Shown piece after piece: positions 46,256 to 57,859 of a DNA stretch of 64,000 nt. Below the pieces are notes generated by a model. That model was given only the letters and a program-made list of their open reading frames with translations, was not told where the DNA came from and made no database searches. Positions within the stretch are counted from its first letter, which is position 1, and each line of letters begins with the position of its first letter. The position numbers and the translations under genes are program-made. This stretch comes from Thauera sp. (GTDB taxonomy: Bacteria; Pseudomonadota; Gammaproteobacteria; Burkholderiales; Rhodocyclaceae), in NCBI GenBank assembly GCA_024235615.1, contig JACKMB010000006.1, forward strand, positions 186,001 to 250,000, written 5' to 3'.

Positions 46256-48294
46256 TGAGCGCGAACATGCAACAAGACTGGAAGCACTGGCGCCTGCGCC
46301 GTGAAGACACCGGCCTGGCCTGGCTGGAGCTGGACAAGGCGGACGCGAGCGCGAACGTGCTGTCGTCCGAGGTGATGAGCGAATTCGCCCGCGTGCTCGA
46401 CGCGCTCGACGCCGCGCCGCCCAAGGCGCTGGTGATCGCCTCGGCCAAGCCGGCCGGCTTCATCGCCGGCGCCGACATCGAGGAGTTCTCGCGGCTGGAT
46501 TCGGTGCTCGCCGCGCGCATGCTGGTCGAGCGTGGCTGGCTGCTGTTCAAGCGCCTCGCCGCGCTGTCCTACCCGACGCTGGCGCTGATCCGCGGCCACT
46601 GCATGGGCGGCGGCCTGGAGCTCGCGCTCGCCTGCCGTCACCGCCTCGTGGTCGACGAGCCGGGTACGAAGCTCGCGCTCCCCGAGGTCATGCTCGGCAT
46701 CGTCCCCGGCTGGGGCGGCATGCTGCGCCTACCAGCGCTCATCGGCCCGGCGGCGGCGCTCGACCTGATGCTGACCGGCAAGAGCGTCGATGCGAAGAAG
46801 GCGAAGCGCCTCGGCTTGGCCGACGACTGCGTGCCGGCGCGGGTCATGGAGTCGGCCGCACGCATCGTGGCGCTCGGCGGCAAGCCCGCCCGACAACTGC
46901 CGGCGAAGGAGCGCGCCACGCGCTGGGCGATGAACGGCCCGCTGCGCAGGATGGTCGCCGACAAGGCGCGCGCCCAGGCCGCACGCAAGGTCAGCCGCGC
47001 CAACTACCCGGCGCCGTTCGCGATCGTCGACATCTGGGAAAAATACGGCGGCAACGCGCTCGACGTGCCGGCCAGCGACCCGTCCTCGCTCGACAGCATC
47101 TTCACCTCGCCCACCGCGCGCAACCTGGTGCGCGTCTTCCACCTGCAGGAGCGCCTCAAGGCCTTCGGCAAGGACAGCGACTTCGCGCCGCGCCACGTGC
47201 ATGTGGTGGGCGCCGGCGTGATGGGCGGCGACATCGCCGCGGTGTGTGCGCTGCGCGGCATGACGGTGACGCTGCAGGACCAGTCGGTCGAGCGCATCGC
47301 CCCCGCCATCGCCCGCGCAACCAAGCTCTTCGAGCGCCGCCACAAGGGCGACCAGAAGCAGGTACGCTTCACCCTCGACCGCCTGATCCCCGACCCCAAG
47401 GGCGAGGGCGCCGCCAGCGCCGACCTGATCATCGAGGCGATCTTCGAGAACCTGGAGGCCAAGCGCAGCCTGTTCGCGGACCTCGAGGCACGTGCCAAAC
47501 CCGACGCGGTGCTCGCCACCAACACCTCCAGCCTGCGCCTGGAAGACATCGCCAGCGCGCTGAAGGCCCCTGCGCGCCTGGTCGGCATCCACTTCTTCAA
47601 CCCGGTGCCGATGCTGCCGCTGGTCGAGGTGGTGCAGGGTGAGGCCACCGACGCCGAGGTGCTGCGCCGCGCCACCGGCTTCGTGCGCCGCATCGACAAG
47701 CTGCCGCTGCCGGTGCAGAGCGCGCCCGGCTTCCTGGTCAATGCCGTGCTCGGCCCCTACATGCTCGAGGCGCTGCGCTGCGTCGAGGAAGGCGTCGCGC
47801 CCGCGACGGTGGATGCCGCTCTGATCCAGTTCGGCATGCCGATGGGACCGGTCGAGCTGGTCGACACCGTGGGCCTGGACATCGCCGTGGCCGCTGGCAA
47901 GGCGCTGGCGGGCGAAGGCGTGGAGCCGCCCGCGCGGCTGCTGAAGCTGGTGGCCGAGGGCAAGCTGGGGCGCAAGAGCGGCGAGGGTTACTACCGCTGG
48001 GTCGAGGGCAAGGCGCTCAAGGGCGCAGACAAGGAGGCTGCGCCGGAGGGGCTGCTCGCCCGGTTGCTGAGCCAGCTGCCGGGCAGGCGCCGGCCGGACC
48101 CAGCTCCGCCGATTCCGCCCGGCCTCGCCGAGCGCGTGCTCGCGCCGCTGCTGGCGGCCACGCGGCGCTGCGTGGCGCAGGGCGTGGTGGCCGACGCGGA
48201 TCTGGCCGATGCCGGCGTGATCTTCGGCACGGGCTTCGCACCGCACACGGGCGGTCCGCTGACCTATTGCAGAAGCAAGGGAAAACCCGACTAG
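46255..48294 (+). CDS. fadJ: Fatty-acid oxidation multifunctional protein (enoyl-CoA hydratase / 3-hydroxyacyl-CoA dehydrogenase), FadJ-like
   Basis: A 679-residue fusion. The N-terminal crotonase domain (about 15-200) has FIAGADIEEFS and IRGHCMGGGLELALACRHR with the oxyanion-hole glycines. The NAD-binding dehydrogenase domain starts near residue 310 (HVVGAGVMGGDIAAVCALRG) with TNTSSLRLEDIAS, GIHFFNPVPMLPLVEVV, and a C-terminal dehydrogenase domain (GFLVNAVLGPYMLEALRCVEE, MPMGPVELVDTVGLD). Together with the thiolase it forms a complete FadIJ-type complex downstream of fadE. Confidence 0.95.
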   Translation: MSANMQQDWKHWRLRREDTGLAWLELDKADASANVLSSEVMSEFARVLDALDAAPPKALVIASAKPAGFIAGADIEEFSRLDSVLAARMLVERGWLLFKRLAALSYPTLALIRGHCMGGGLELALACRHRLVVDEPGTKLALPEVMLGIVPGWGGMLRLPALIGPAAALDLMLTGKSVDAKKAKRLGLADDCVPARVMESAARIVALGGKPARQLPAKERATRWAMNGPLRRMVADKARAQAARKVSRANYPAPFAIVDIWEKYGGNALDVPASDPSSLDSIFTSPTARNLVRVFHLQERLKAFGKDSDFAPRHVHVVGAGVMGGDIAAVCALRGMTVTLQDQSVERIAPAIARATKLFERRHKGDQKQVRFTLDRLIPDPKGEGAASADLIIEAIFENLEAKRSLFADLEARAKPDAVLATNTSSLRLEDIASALKAPARLVGIHFFNPVPMLPLVEVVQGEATDAEVLRRATGFVRRIDKLPLPVQSAPGFLVNAVLGPYMLEALRCVEEGVAPATVDAALIQFGMPMGPVELVDTVGLDIAVAAGKALAGEGVEPPARLLKLVAEGKLGRKSGEGYYRWVEGKALKGADKEAAPEGLLARLLSQLPGRRRPDPAPPIPPGLAERVLAPLLAATRRCVAQGVVADADLADAGVIFGTGFAPHTGGPLTYCRSKGKPD

Positions 48295-48465
48295 AAACCC
48301 CGCTGCGAGGTGGCGGATGGTGCGCACAGCATAGGTGAATCGCATGAACGGCTACGCTGCTGCGAGAGAGGGCGACCGCAGCGTGGAATGAAGGATGGTT
48401 TGCAGCAATCAGTCGCACCCCCCAGGGCGCCGGGGTGCGGCTTCCAGTACCAGGTGCCAGGCACG

Positions 48466-48492
48466 CCACCGGGAGAAACCCGGGGCTTTTTT
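48466..48492 (+). terminator. Terminator-like hairpin with T-tract upstream of fadL
   Basis: CCGGG (48469-48473), AGAAA loop, CCCGG (48479-48483), then GGC and six T (48487-48492). It could end the fadE-fadJ transcript 175 nt after the fadJ stop. Because fadL begins only 22 nt further on, it may instead attenuate fadL within its own leader. Confidence 0.55.
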
Positions 48493-48514
48493 GATCGAAG
48501 TGAGGAGACCCGAA

Positions 48515-49837
48515 ATGCAGAAAACCCTGATCGCCCGCGTGCTGCCTGCAGCACTGCTCGCACTTGCCAGCGGCACCGCCTCGGCAGCCGGCTTCCAGTT
48601 GCTGGAGCAGAATGCCAGCGGCATCGGTAACGCCTACGCCGGCTCGGCCGCGGTGGCCGAGAACGCCAGCACGATCTTCTTCAACCCGGCCGGCATGACG
48701 CAGTTGCAGGCGCGCGAGGTGTCGGCGGGCTTGTCGCTGGTGCGGCCGAGCTTCAAGTTCACAAACCAGGGTTCCATTCCCGCCGGCCCCTCTTCCGCGC
48801 AGGACGCAGGGGATTGGGCCGCGCTGCCGAATGCCTACCTGTCGTGGGCGCTGAACAAGGACCTCTACGTCGGGGTTGGCATGGGCGCGCCGTTCGGCCT
48901 CGTGACGGAGTACAACCGCGACTGGGTTGGGTCGGCGCACTCGATCAAGTTCGACATCAAGACGATCAATATCAACCCGTCGATCGCTTGGCGCGTGAAC
49001 GAGAAGGTGTCTATCGGTTTTGGCCTGAACTGGCAGAAGATGGACGCCGAGTATGTCCGTCGTGCTGGAGCCGTTACTCCCCTTCTGGGTCCTTTGAGCC
49101 CGCTCTCCTCCACTTTCGTCACGCTGAAGGCTGACGACGCGTCGTGGGGTTGGAACGTTGGAGCGTTGTTTAGCGTATCGGAGGCTACGAAGGTCGGTGT
49201 GTCGTATCGATCGAAGGTGAAGCATGAACTCGAGGGCTCGCTCGCTTTCTCGGGCGCTGCGGCGCAGAACCCTGCGTTCGGCGGCACGACGACGGACAGC
49301 AGCGCTTCCGCCGACGTTGAACTGCCTGACACCTTTATCGCCAGCTTCGCGCACAAGCTCGATCCGAGGTGGGAGCTGTTGGGTGACGTTTCCTGGACCG
49401 GTTGGAGCAGCATCGAAAAGGTCGACATCGTTCGCACGTCGGGCAATCTGGCTGGCACGCCGCTGGCAACGGCGCAGACGCTCGAAACGGATTTCCAGGA
49501 CACCTGGCGTGTCGCACTTGGCGCGAATTATCAGCTCAATGACGCCTGGAAGCTGAAGTTCGGTGTCGCTTTCGACGAGACTCCGGTCAAGACCGCCGAA
49601 TCTCGCCTGACCTCGCTGCCGGACAATGATCGCATCTGGTTCTCGTTCGGTGGTCAGTGGAAACCCAACAAGGGTTCCGCGCTCGACATGGGTGTGGCTT
49701 ACCTGTACGTCGATGACACCGAGATCAATAACGGGGAGGCCGTTGATGCCGCCCAGAGGAAGGTGCGCGGCCTCGTCAAGGGCGAATACGACTCCAGCGT
49801 CTGGATTGTCGGCGCGCAGTACTCGATGTCGTTCTGA
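48515..49837 (+). CDS. fadL: Outer membrane long-chain fatty acid transporter FadL
   Basis: A 440-residue beta-barrel that takes long-chain fatty acids across the outer membrane. The signal peptide ends ASGTASA (about residue 24), and the mature start AGFQLLEQNASGIGNAYAG is the FadL/OmpP1 hatch signature; NASTIFFNPAGMTQL follows. The C-terminus ends in an outer-membrane insertion signal, VGAQYSMSF with terminal Phe. GAGGAG lies about 9 nt before the ATG. From about 49000 to the stop the codons use A/T in third position more than the neighbours, which suggests different evolutionary pressure or recombination in the barrel. Confidence 0.95.
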   Translation: MQKTLIARVLPAALLALASGTASAAGFQLLEQNASGIGNAYAGSAAVAENASTIFFNPAGMTQLQAREVSAGLSLVRPSFKFTNQGSIPAGPSSAQDAGDWAALPNAYLSWALNKDLYVGVGMGAPFGLVTEYNRDWVGSAHSIKFDIKTININPSIAWRVNEKVSIGFGLNWQKMDAEYVRRAGAVTPLLGPLSPLSSTFVTLKADDASWGWNVGALFSVSEATKVGVSYRSKVKHELEGSLAFSGAAAQNPAFGGTTTDSSASADVELPDTFIASFAHKLDPRWELLGDVSWTGWSSIEKVDIVRTSGNLAGTPLATAQTLETDFQDTWRVALGANYQLNDAWKLKFGVAFDETPVKTAESRLTSLPDNDRIWFSFGGQWKPNKGSALDMGVAYLYVDDTEINNGEAVDAAQRKVRGLVKGEYDSSVWIVGAQYSMSF

Positions 49838-49850
49838 TTGACGCCTCGCT

Positions 49851-49882
49851 CACGGCCCGCGTCGCTCCCGGCGCGGGCCGTG
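49851..49882 (+). terminator. GC-rich hairpin after fadL
   Basis: CACGGCCCGCG (49851-49861) pairs with CGCGGGCCGTG (49872-49882), an 11-bp perfect stem with a 10-nt loop, 13 nt after the fadL stop. A T-tract is lacking, so termination may be weak. Confidence 0.5.
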
Positions 49883-49921
49883 TCGCTTGCGTCCTGTATT
49901 TCCTGCCATCCGGAGAACCGC

Positions 49922-52303
49922 ATGAGCCGTCTCATCATCCGTAAAGTCGCCGTCCTCGGCGCCGGCGTCATGGGGGCGCAGATCGCTGCCCATTGCGCCA
50001 ACGCCGACGTGCCGGTGATCCTGTTCGACCTGCCGGCCAGGGAAGGCCCGGCCAACGGCGTCGTCGACAAGGCGCTCGCCAGCATGAAGAAGCTCGACCC
50101 CGCGCCTTTCGCCGCCAAGGACCGTGCGCAGTACGTCGAGGCTGCCAACTACGGCAGCGACCTCGCCCGCCTGGGCGAGTGCGACCTCGTCATCGAGGCG
50201 ATCGCCGAGAAGATGGAGTGGAAGCTCGACCTCTACGCCAAGGTCGCGCCGCATCTGAAGACCGGCGCGATCTTCGCCTCCAACACTTCGGGCCTGTCGA
50301 TCGAGGCGCTCGCCGCCGGCATGCCCGACGATCGCCGCAGCCAGTTCTGCGGCATCCACTTCTTCAACCCGCCGCGCTACATGCCGCTGGTCGAGCTGAT
50401 CCCGACCGCAGCCACCGACCCCGCGCTGCTCGACGGCCTCGAAGCCTGGCTGATCACCCGCCTGGGCAAGAGCATCGTGCGCGCCAAGGACACGCCCAAC
50501 TTCGTCGCCAACCGCGTCGGCGTGTTCTCCATCCTAGCCGTGCTGCACCACACCGCCCGCCTCGGCCTGGCCTTCGACGAGGTGGACCTGCTCACCGGCC
50601 CGCGCATCGGTCGCCCCAAGAGCGCGACCTTCCGCACCGCCGACGTGGTCGGCCTCGACACCCTGGTGCACGTGCTCGCCACCATGCAGGCGACGCTGCC
50701 CGACGACCCGTGGTGCGCGCACTTCACGACGCCAGAATGGCTGCAGGCCCTGATCGCCAAGGGCGCGCTAGGGCAAAAGACCAAGGCCGGCATCTATCGC
50801 AAGCAGGGCAAGCAGATCCAGGTGCTCGACCTGCACCTGCAGGACTACCGCGAGAGCGGCGGCGAGGTGTTGCCCGAGGTGGAGGAGATCCTCAAGCTCC
50901 GCAACCCGGTGGAGAAGTTCGCCCAGCTCGCCGCGCACCCGCATCCGCAGGCGCAGTTCCTGTGGTCGATCTTCCGCGACGTGTTCCACTACTGCGCGGT
51001 GCATCTGGCCGAAATCGCCGACAACGCGCGCGACATCGACCTGGCCATGCGCTGGGGCTTCGGCTGGGCGCAGGGGCCGTTCGAGACCTGGCAGGCGGCG
51101 GGCTGGAAGGCGGTGGCCGAGATGGTGCGCGACGACATTGCCCACGGCCGCGCGATGTCCGACGTGCCGCTGCCGGCCTGGGTGTTCGAGCGCGACGGCG
51201 TGCATGCGCCGGCCGGCTCCTACAGCGCCGCCGAGAACACCTTGAAACCGCGCGCCGCGCTGCCGGTGTACCAGCGCCAGCTCTACCCCGACCGCGTGCT
51301 CGGCGAGGCGCCGGACGATCGCGGTGAGACCCTGTGGGAGAACGCCGGCGTGCGCCTGTGGCGGCGAGCCGACCAGGACGGGCGCATCGGCATCGTGTCG
51401 ATCACCTCCAAGATGCACGCGGTGGGCGAGGAGGTCATGGACGGCCTGCTCGAGGCGATCGCGCGCGCCGAGCGCGAGCTCGACGGCCTGGTGATTTGGC
51501 AGCCGGCGCCGTTTGCGGTGGGCGCCAACCTGCAGCAGGTGGGCGAGGCTTGCCGCGCCGGGCAGTTCGACCTGCTCGAGCAGATGGTGGCCAAGTTCCA
51601 GCGCACCTCGATGACGATCAAGCACGCACAGATTCCCGTGGTGGCTGCGGTGCAGGGCATGGCGCTGGGCGGCGGCTGCGAGTTCGTCATGCATGCGGCG
51701 CACCGCGTGTTCGCGCTCGAGAGCTACGTCGGCCTGGTCGAGGCGGGCGTGGGCCTGATCCCGGCGGGCGGTGGCAGCAAGGAGTTCGCGCTGCAGGCGC
51801 ACAACCTGGCGCAGCGTGCGGCAGGTGGCGACGTGTTCCCGTACATCCAGAACGCCTTCCAGACCATCGCCATGGCCACGGTGGCCAAGAGCGCACTCGA
51901 GGCCGTGCAGCTCGGCTTCGGCCGCGCGGGCGACGACGTGGTGTTCAACGCCAACGAGATCCTTTTTGCTGCGATCCACCGCGCGCGCGCGCTGGCCGAG
52001 TCGGCCTGGCGGCCGGCGCTGGTGAACCCGCAGGTCACCGTGGCCGGCCGCAACGGCATCGCCACCTGCGAAATGATGCTGGTGAACATGGCCGAGGGCG
52101 GCTTCATCTCGGCGCACGACTACCGCGTCGCCAAGGCCGCGGCCACCGCGCTGTGCGGCGGCGAGGTCGACACCAACCGGCGCGTGAGCGAGCGGTGGAT
52201 CCTCGACGTCGAGCGCGCGCAGTTCGTCGAGCTGCTCAAGACCGAGAAGACCCAGCAGCGCATCGCGCACATGCTCGAAACCGGCAAGCCGCTGCGCAAC
52301 TGA
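49922..52303 (+). CDS. 3-hydroxyacyl-CoA dehydrogenase / enoyl-CoA hydratase fusion, dehydrogenase-first type
   Basis: A 793-residue second beta-oxidation fusion. Domain order is the reverse of FadJ: NAD-binding dehydrogenase first (VAVLGAGVMGAQIAAHCANA at residues 9-28, SNTSGLSIEALAAGM, GIHFFNPPRYMPLVELIPT), dehydrogenase C-domain (about 190-300 and 360-440), then a crotonase domain in the last third (VVAAVQGMALGGGCEFVMHA, VGLVEAGVGLIPAGGGSKE). This architecture is typical of betaproteobacterial FadB2-like proteins and pairs with the thiolase 14 nt downstream. The ATG at 49922 starts just before the Rossmann strand. Confidence 0.94.
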   Translation: MSRLIIRKVAVLGAGVMGAQIAAHCANADVPVILFDLPAREGPANGVVDKALASMKKLDPAPFAAKDRAQYVEAANYGSDLARLGECDLVIEAIAEKMEWKLDLYAKVAPHLKTGAIFASNTSGLSIEALAAGMPDDRRSQFCGIHFFNPPRYMPLVELIPTAATDPALLDGLEAWLITRLGKSIVRAKDTPNFVANRVGVFSILAVLHHTARLGLAFDEVDLLTGPRIGRPKSATFRTADVVGLDTLVHVLATMQATLPDDPWCAHFTTPEWLQALIAKGALGQKTKAGIYRKQGKQIQVLDLHLQDYRESGGEVLPEVEEILKLRNPVEKFAQLAAHPHPQAQFLWSIFRDVFHYCAVHLAEIADNARDIDLAMRWGFGWAQGPFETWQAAGWKAVAEMVRDDIAHGRAMSDVPLPAWVFERDGVHAPAGSYSAAENTLKPRAALPVYQRQLYPDRVLGEAPDDRGETLWENAGVRLWRRADQDGRIGIVSITSKMHAVGEEVMDGLLEAIARAERELDGLVIWQPAPFAVGANLQQVGEACRAGQFDLLEQMVAKFQRTSMTIKHAQIPVVAAVQGMALGGGCEFVMHAAHRVFALESYVGLVEAGVGLIPAGGGSKEFALQAHNLAQRAAGGDVFPYIQNAFQTIAMATVAKSALEAVQLGFGRAGDDVVFNANEILFAAIHRARALAESAWRPALVNPQVTVAGRNGIATCEMMLVNMAEGGFISAHDYRVAKAAATALCGGEVDTNRRVSERWILDVERAQFVELLKTEKTQQRIAHMLETGKPLRN

Positions 52304-52317
52304 GGGAGAACGAGACA

Positions 52318-53517
<1,200 letters not shown>

Positions 53518-53568
53518 TGTTGCGGTGCACGACTAATCCTGAGTGCTGACTTGCGAAGGGCTTGATGA

Positions 53569-53603
53569 AAGCCGTCGGGGCCCGAGGTGGGCTCCGGCGG
53601 CTT
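53569..53603 (+). terminator. Long hairpin after the FadA-like thiolase gene
   Basis: The 15-nt arms 53569-53583 and 53589-53603 pair fully if two G-U pairs are allowed, with a 5-nt loop. It is 52 nt after the thiolase stop. The remaining intergenic DNA up to nqrA (337 nt in all) is more AT-rich than its surroundings and holds no convincing gene. Confidence 0.6.
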
Positions 53604-53719
53604 CGGTGCTTCCGGATGCTGTTGTGCAGCATGAGAATGGAATTGATTTTTCTGCGCTTGGCGGGCCTTTCGCGCATTGTGGATTGTACGAATACGGGGA
53701 GTTCCTGATGCCTGCGGGC

Positions 53720-53748
53720 GTGATCGGGCGGTAACAATCTTTTATAAT
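53720..53748 (+). promoter_or_regulatory. Candidate promoter of the nqr operon
   Basis: A consensus TATAAT lies at 53743-53748 in an AT-rich patch; the -35 at 53720-53725 (GTGATC) is weak, with a 17-nt spacer. The nqrA ATG is about 107 nt downstream. Confidence 0.5.
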
Positions 53749-53854
53749 CCGGGCGTTTATCGACGCGGGATCGCCCCGGCGTCCGGGCGCCTGGTGGTTC
53801 CGGATGTGCGTACGGCGGCCCGTGCCTCCAGTGGAATCAACGGGCGAGAAGCGC

Positions 53855-55195
53855 ATGATCAGAATCAAACGCGGTCTGGACCTGCCCATCACCGGCGCTC
53901 CCGAGCAGCGCATCGAGGCCGGCAGGCCGGTGCGCAGCGTGGCCGTCATCGGCTTCGACCATCACGGCATGAAGCCGACCATGGCGGTGCAGGTCGGCGA
54001 CCGGGTGAAGCTCGGCCAGGTCCTGTTCTCCGACAAGAAGACCCCGGGCGTGGTGTATACCGCGCCCGGTGCCGGCACGGTCAGTGCCATCCACCGCGGC
54101 GAGCAGCGCGTGCTGCAGTCGGTGGTGATCGACCTCGATGGCGATGACGCGATCGAGTTCAGGCGCTGCACGGACGCCGAGATCGACCGGCTCGACGACC
54201 CGACGGTGCGCAGCAATCTGATCGACTCCGGCCTGTGGACCGCGCTGCGCGCACGTCCCTTCGGCAAGGTGCCGGCGATCGACGCCAAGCCGCACTCGAT
54301 CTTCGTCACCGCGATCGACACCCACCCGCTCGCCGCCGACCCGACCGTGGTGATCTCCGAGCATAAGGACGACTTCGCCCGCGGCGTGCGCGTGCTCGCC
54401 CGCATCGCGCCGGTCGTCGTTTGTCACGCCGACGGCACCCAGATGCCCTGCTCGGGGCTCGCCGACGTGCGCACCGAGACCTTCGCCGGTCCCCACCCGG
54501 CCGGCCTCGCCGGCACCCACATCCACTTCCTCGACCCGGTGCATGCAGAGAAGTCGGTGTGGTCGCTCAACTACCAGGACACGATCGCGGTCGGCAAGCT
54601 CTTCGCGACCGGCCGCCTGTGGACCGAGCGCGTGGTGTCGATCGCCGGCCCGATGGCCGCGAAGCCGCGCCTCGTGCGCACCCGCCTCGGCGCCAGCCTC
54701 GACGAGCTGACCGCCGGCGAGCTCAAGACCGGCAAGAAGCTGCGGGTGATCTCCGGCTCGGTCTTCGGCGGGCGCACCTCGCGCGGCGCCTGCGCCTTTC
54801 TTGGCCGCTACCACCTGCAGGTGTCCTGCCTGGAGGAGGGCACCGAGCGCGAGATGCTGCACTACCTGCGCGCGGGGGCGAACAAGCACTCGGTGATGAA
54901 CCTGTTTATCTCCAAGCTCTCGTCGGGCAAGCTCTTCGATTTCACCACCTCCACCAACGGCTCGCCGCGCGCGATGGTGCCGATCGGGAACTACGAGGAG
55001 GTCATGCCGCTCGACATCCTGCCCACGCAGCTGCTGCGGGCGCTGATCGTCGGCGACACCGAGATGGCGCAGAAGCTCGGCTGCCTCGAGCTCGACGAGG
55101 AAGATCTCGCCCTATGCACCTATGTGTGCGCGGGCAAGTACGAATACGGTCCCATCCTGCGGGACAACCTGACCCGCATCGAGAAGGAGGGTTGA
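53855..55195 (+). CDS. nqrA: Na+-translocating NADH:quinone reductase subunit A
   Basis: Cytosolic-side subunit of Na+-NQR, 446 residues. Start [20 protein letters not shown] is the family N-terminus, followed by [21 protein letters not shown] and [20 protein letters not shown]-like biotinyl-lipoyl fold segments. [15 protein letters not shown]-like and GSVFGGRTS segments are also present. It heads the complete plus-strand operon nqrABCDEF; nqrB follows after 2 nt. Confidence 0.96.
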   Translation: MIRIKRGLDLPITGAPEQRIEAGRPVRSVAVIGFDHHGMKPTMAVQVGDRVKLGQVLFSDKKTPGVVYTAPGAGTVSAIHRGEQRVLQSVVIDLDGDDAIEFRRCTDAEIDRLDDPTVRSNLIDSGLWTALRARPFGKVPAIDAKPHSIFVTAIDTHPLAADPTVVISEHKDDFARGVRVLARIAPVVVCHADGTQMPCSGLADVRTETFAGPHPAGLAGTHIHFLDPVHAEKSVWSLNYQDTIAVGKLFATGRLWTERVVSIAGPMAAKPRLVRTRLGASLDELTAGELKTGKKLRVISGSVFGGRTSRGACAFLGRYHLQVSCLEEGTEREMLHYLRAGANKHSVMNLFISKLSSGKLFDFTTSTNGSPRAMVPIGNYEEVMPLDILPTQLLRALIVGDTEMAQKLGCLELDEEDLALCTYVCAGKYEYGPILRDNLTRIEKEG

Positions 55196-55197
55196 GC

Positions 55198-56412
55198 ATG
55201 AGTCTGCGCTCCTGGCTCGACAGCATCGAGCATCATTTTGAAAAGGGCGGCAAGTACGAGAAGTTCTACGCCCTGTACGAGGCCGTGGACACGGCCCTGT
55301 ACAAGCCGCCCCTGGTCACCCGCAACACCGCCCACGTGCGCGACGGTCTCGACCTCAAGCGCATGATGATCACGGTCTGGCTGTGCACCTTCCCGGCCAT
55401 GTTCTTCGGCATGTGGAACGTCGGCTACCAGGCCAACACCATCCTCGCCGGCAGTCCGGAGCTGATGGCCGCGCAGGAGGGCTGGCGCATCGCGCTCACC
55501 GGCGCGCTGGCCGGGCTCGATCCCGCCAGCCTGTGGGCCAACTTCGTGCACGGGGCGACCTACTTCCTGCCGATCTACCTGACGACCTTCATCGTCGGCG
55601 GCTTCTGGGAGGTGCTGTTCGCGTCGATCCGCAATCACGAGGTCAACGAGGGCTTCTTCGTCACCTCGGTGCTGTTCGCCCTCACCCTGCCGCCCGACAC
55701 CCCGCTCTGGCAGGTGGCGCTCGGCATCAGCTTCGGCGTGGTGATCGCGAAGGAGGTCTTCGGCGGCACCGGCAAGAACTTCCTCAACCCCGCGCTCGCC
55801 GGCCGCGCCTTCCTCTACTTCGCCTATCCGGCCGAGATGTCGGGCGACGCCGTGTGGACCGCGGTGGACGGCTACACCGGCGCCACCATGCTGTCGCTCG
55901 GCGCCGCCGGCGGTATCGAGGCGGTGGCCGGCGCCGGCATCGACTGGATGAGCGCCTTCCTCGGCACGGTGCACGGTTCGATCGGCGAGACCAGCACGCT
56001 CGCCATCCTGATCGGCGGCGCGGTGCTGCTGGTCATGAAGATCGCCTCGTGGCGCATCGTCTCCGGCGTGTTCCTCGGCATGGTGGCCTCCAGCCTGCTC
56101 TTCAATGCGATCGGCTCCGACACCAACCCGATGTTCGCCGTGCCCTGGCACTGGCACCTGGTGATGGGCGGCTTCGCGTTCGGCATGATGTTCATGGCCA
56201 CCGACCCGGTGTCGGCCTCGATGACCAACACCGGCAAGTGGATCTTCGGTGCCGTGGTCGGGGTGATGACCGTGCTCGTGCGGGTGGTGAACCCGGCCTT
56301 CCCCGAGGGCATCATGCTCGCCATCCTGTTCGGCAACCTTTGTGCGCCGCTGATCGACCACTTCGTGGTCGCGGCCAACATCAAGCGGAGGCTCGCGCGC
56401 AATGTCCACTAA
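55198..56412 (+). CDS. nqrB: Na+-translocating NADH:quinone reductase subunit B
   Basis: Membrane subunit that carries covalent FMN and riboflavin and takes part in Na+ transfer. The 404-residue protein has about ten helices. The flavinylation site is in [10 protein letters not shown], where Thr230 is the expected FMN-phosphoester residue. [15 protein letters not shown] and [20 protein letters not shown] are conserved. The 3' end overlaps nqrC by 11 nt. Confidence 0.97.
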   Translation: MSLRSWLDSIEHHFEKGGKYEKFYALYEAVDTALYKPPLVTRNTAHVRDGLDLKRMMITVWLCTFPAMFFGMWNVGYQANTILAGSPELMAAQEGWRIALTGALAGLDPASLWANFVHGATYFLPIYLTTFIVGGFWEVLFASIRNHEVNEGFFVTSVLFALTLPPDTPLWQVALGISFGVVIAKEVFGGTGKNFLNPALAGRAFLYFAYPAEMSGDAVWTAVDGYTGATMLSLGAAGGIEAVAGAGIDWMSAFLGTVHGSIGETSTLAILIGGAVLLVMKIASWRIVSGVFLGMVASSLLFNAIGSDTNPMFAVPWHWHLVMGGFAFGMMFMATDPVSASMTNTGKWIFGAVVGVMTVLVRVVNPAFPEGIMLAILFGNLCAPLIDHFVVAANIKRRLARNVH

Positions 56413-57187
56413 GGAATCGACGACCCGCACGCTGATGGTGGCGCTCGCGGTCAGTCTCGTCAGCTCGGTCTTCGTCGCCGGCGCGGCGGTCTCGCTCAAG
56501 CCGGTGCAGATCGAGAACCGCCAGCTCGACAAGCAGCGCAGCATCCTGTCCATTGCCGGTCTCGGCGGCGACGGCATGTCCGCTCGCGAGGTCAAGGATC
56601 TCTTCGCCAGCCGCATTCAGGCGCGCGTGGTCGATCTCGAGACCGGCGCCTACACCGACGCCCACGACCCGGCCGTATTCGACCCGCTCAAGGCGGCGCG
56701 CGACCCCAAGCTCTCCGACGCGCTCGCCGGCGAGGAGGACATCGCGCTGATCAAGCGGCGCGAGCGCTTCACCACGGTCTATATGGTCGAGAAGGACGGC
56801 AAGCTCGAATCGCTGATCCTGCCGATCCGCGGCTACGGCCTGTGGTCCACGCTGCACGGCTTCATGGCGGTGAAGGGCGACCTCAACACCGTGGTCGGCA
56901 TGGGCTTCTACCAGCACGCCGAGACCCCGGGCCTCGGCGGCGAGGTCGACAACCCGAACTGGAAGGGCCTGTGGCCGGGCAAGCAGCTCTTCGACGAGCA
57001 GGGGAAGCCGGTGATCCGCATCGTCAAGGGCGGCGTCGATCCGGCCAGCCCGGAGGCGAAGCACCAGGTCGACGCGCTCGCCGGCGCAACCCTGACCAGC
57101 AACGGCGTCGACCGTCTGATCCAGTTCTGGCTCGGCGAGCAGGGCTTCGGCCCCTATCTCGCCAAACTGCGTAGCAAGGGGGTCTGA
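56402..57187 (+). CDS. nqrC: Na+-translocating NADH:quinone reductase subunit C
   Basis: Periplasm-facing subunit with one N-terminal helix (about 10-30) and covalent FMN. The 261-residue protein has the FMN-binding domain with [30 protein letters not shown] and the flavinylation motif [13 protein letters not shown] (Thr230 expected). Attachment needs an ApbE-type FMN transferase, which is not encoded in this window. nqrD starts 2 nt after the stop. Confidence 0.97.
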   Translation: MSTKESTTRTLMVALAVSLVSSVFVAGAAVSLKPVQIENRQLDKQRSILSIAGLGGDGMSAREVKDLFASRIQARVVDLETGAYTDAHDPAVFDPLKAARDPKLSDALAGEEDIALIKRRERFTTVYMVEKDGKLESLILPIRGYGLWSTLHGFMAVKGDLNTVVGMGFYQHAETPGLGGEVDNPNWKGLWPGKQLFDEQGKPVIRIVKGGVDPASPEAKHQVDALAGATLTSNGVDRLIQFWLGEQGFGPYLAKLRSKGV

Positions 57188-57189
57188 TC

Positions 57190-57858
57190 ATGGCCAAGCC
57201 CACCGTCAAGGAAGTCCTGTTCAATCCGGTCTTCGCCAACAACCCGATCGGCCTGCAGATCCTCGGCATCTGCTCGGCGCTCGCGGTCACGTCGAATCTG
57301 CAGACCGCACTGGTGATGTCGCTCGCGCTGACGCTGGTGACCGGTTTCTCCAACCTGTTCATCTCGATGATCCGCAACCAGATCCCGAGCTCGATCCGCA
57401 TGATCGTGCAGATGGTGATCATCGCCTCGCTGGTCATCGTGGTGGACCAGATCCTCAAGGCCTACGCCTACGGCCTGTCGAAGCAGCTCTCGGTGTTCGT
57501 CGGCCTGATCATCACCAACTGCATCGTGATGGGCCGCGCCGAAGCCTTCGCGATGCAGAACCCGCCCGTGCTGTCGTTCTGGGACGGTATCGGCAACGGC
57601 CTGGGCTACAGCGTGGTGCTGCTCACCCTCGGCGTGATCCGCGAGCTCTTCGGCGCCGGCAAGCTCTTCGGCGTCGAGATCATCGCGCTCGCCAAGGACG
57701 GCGGCTGGTACGTGCCCAACGGCCTGCTGCTGCTGCCGCCCTCGGCCTTCTTCCTGATCGGCCTGCTGATCTGGGCGCTGCGCACCTGGCGCAAGGAGCA
57801 GGTCGAGAAGCCCGCCTTCCGGATGGCGCCGCAGGTCGTGGAAAAGGAGGCCTACTGA
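57190..57858 (+). CDS. nqrD: Na+-translocating NADH:quinone reductase subunit D
   Basis: A 222-residue integral membrane subunit of the RnfE/NqrD type with six helices. Conserved segments are [33 protein letters not shown]-like and [20 protein letters not shown]; the Cys in the NC pair is the one proposed to coordinate an iron centre between NqrD and NqrE. Starts 2 nt after nqrC; nqrE starts 1 nt after its stop. Confidence 0.96.
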   Translation: MAKPTVKEVLFNPVFANNPIGLQILGICSALAVTSNLQTALVMSLALTLVTGFSNLFISMIRNQIPSSIRMIVQMVIIASLVIVVDQILKAYAYGLSKQLSVFVGLIITNCIVMGRAEAFAMQNPPVLSFWDGIGNGLGYSVVLLTLGVIRELFGAGKLFGVEIIALAKDGGWYVPNGLLLLPPSAFFLIGLLIWALRTWRKEQVEKPAFRMAPQVVEKEAY

Positions 57859-57859
57859 A

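Noticed and set aside
53543-53734. A 63-codon open frame between the thiolase and nqrA genes
   Set aside because: It covers the terminator hairpin, lacks a ribosome site and has mixed codon use; more likely noncoding.
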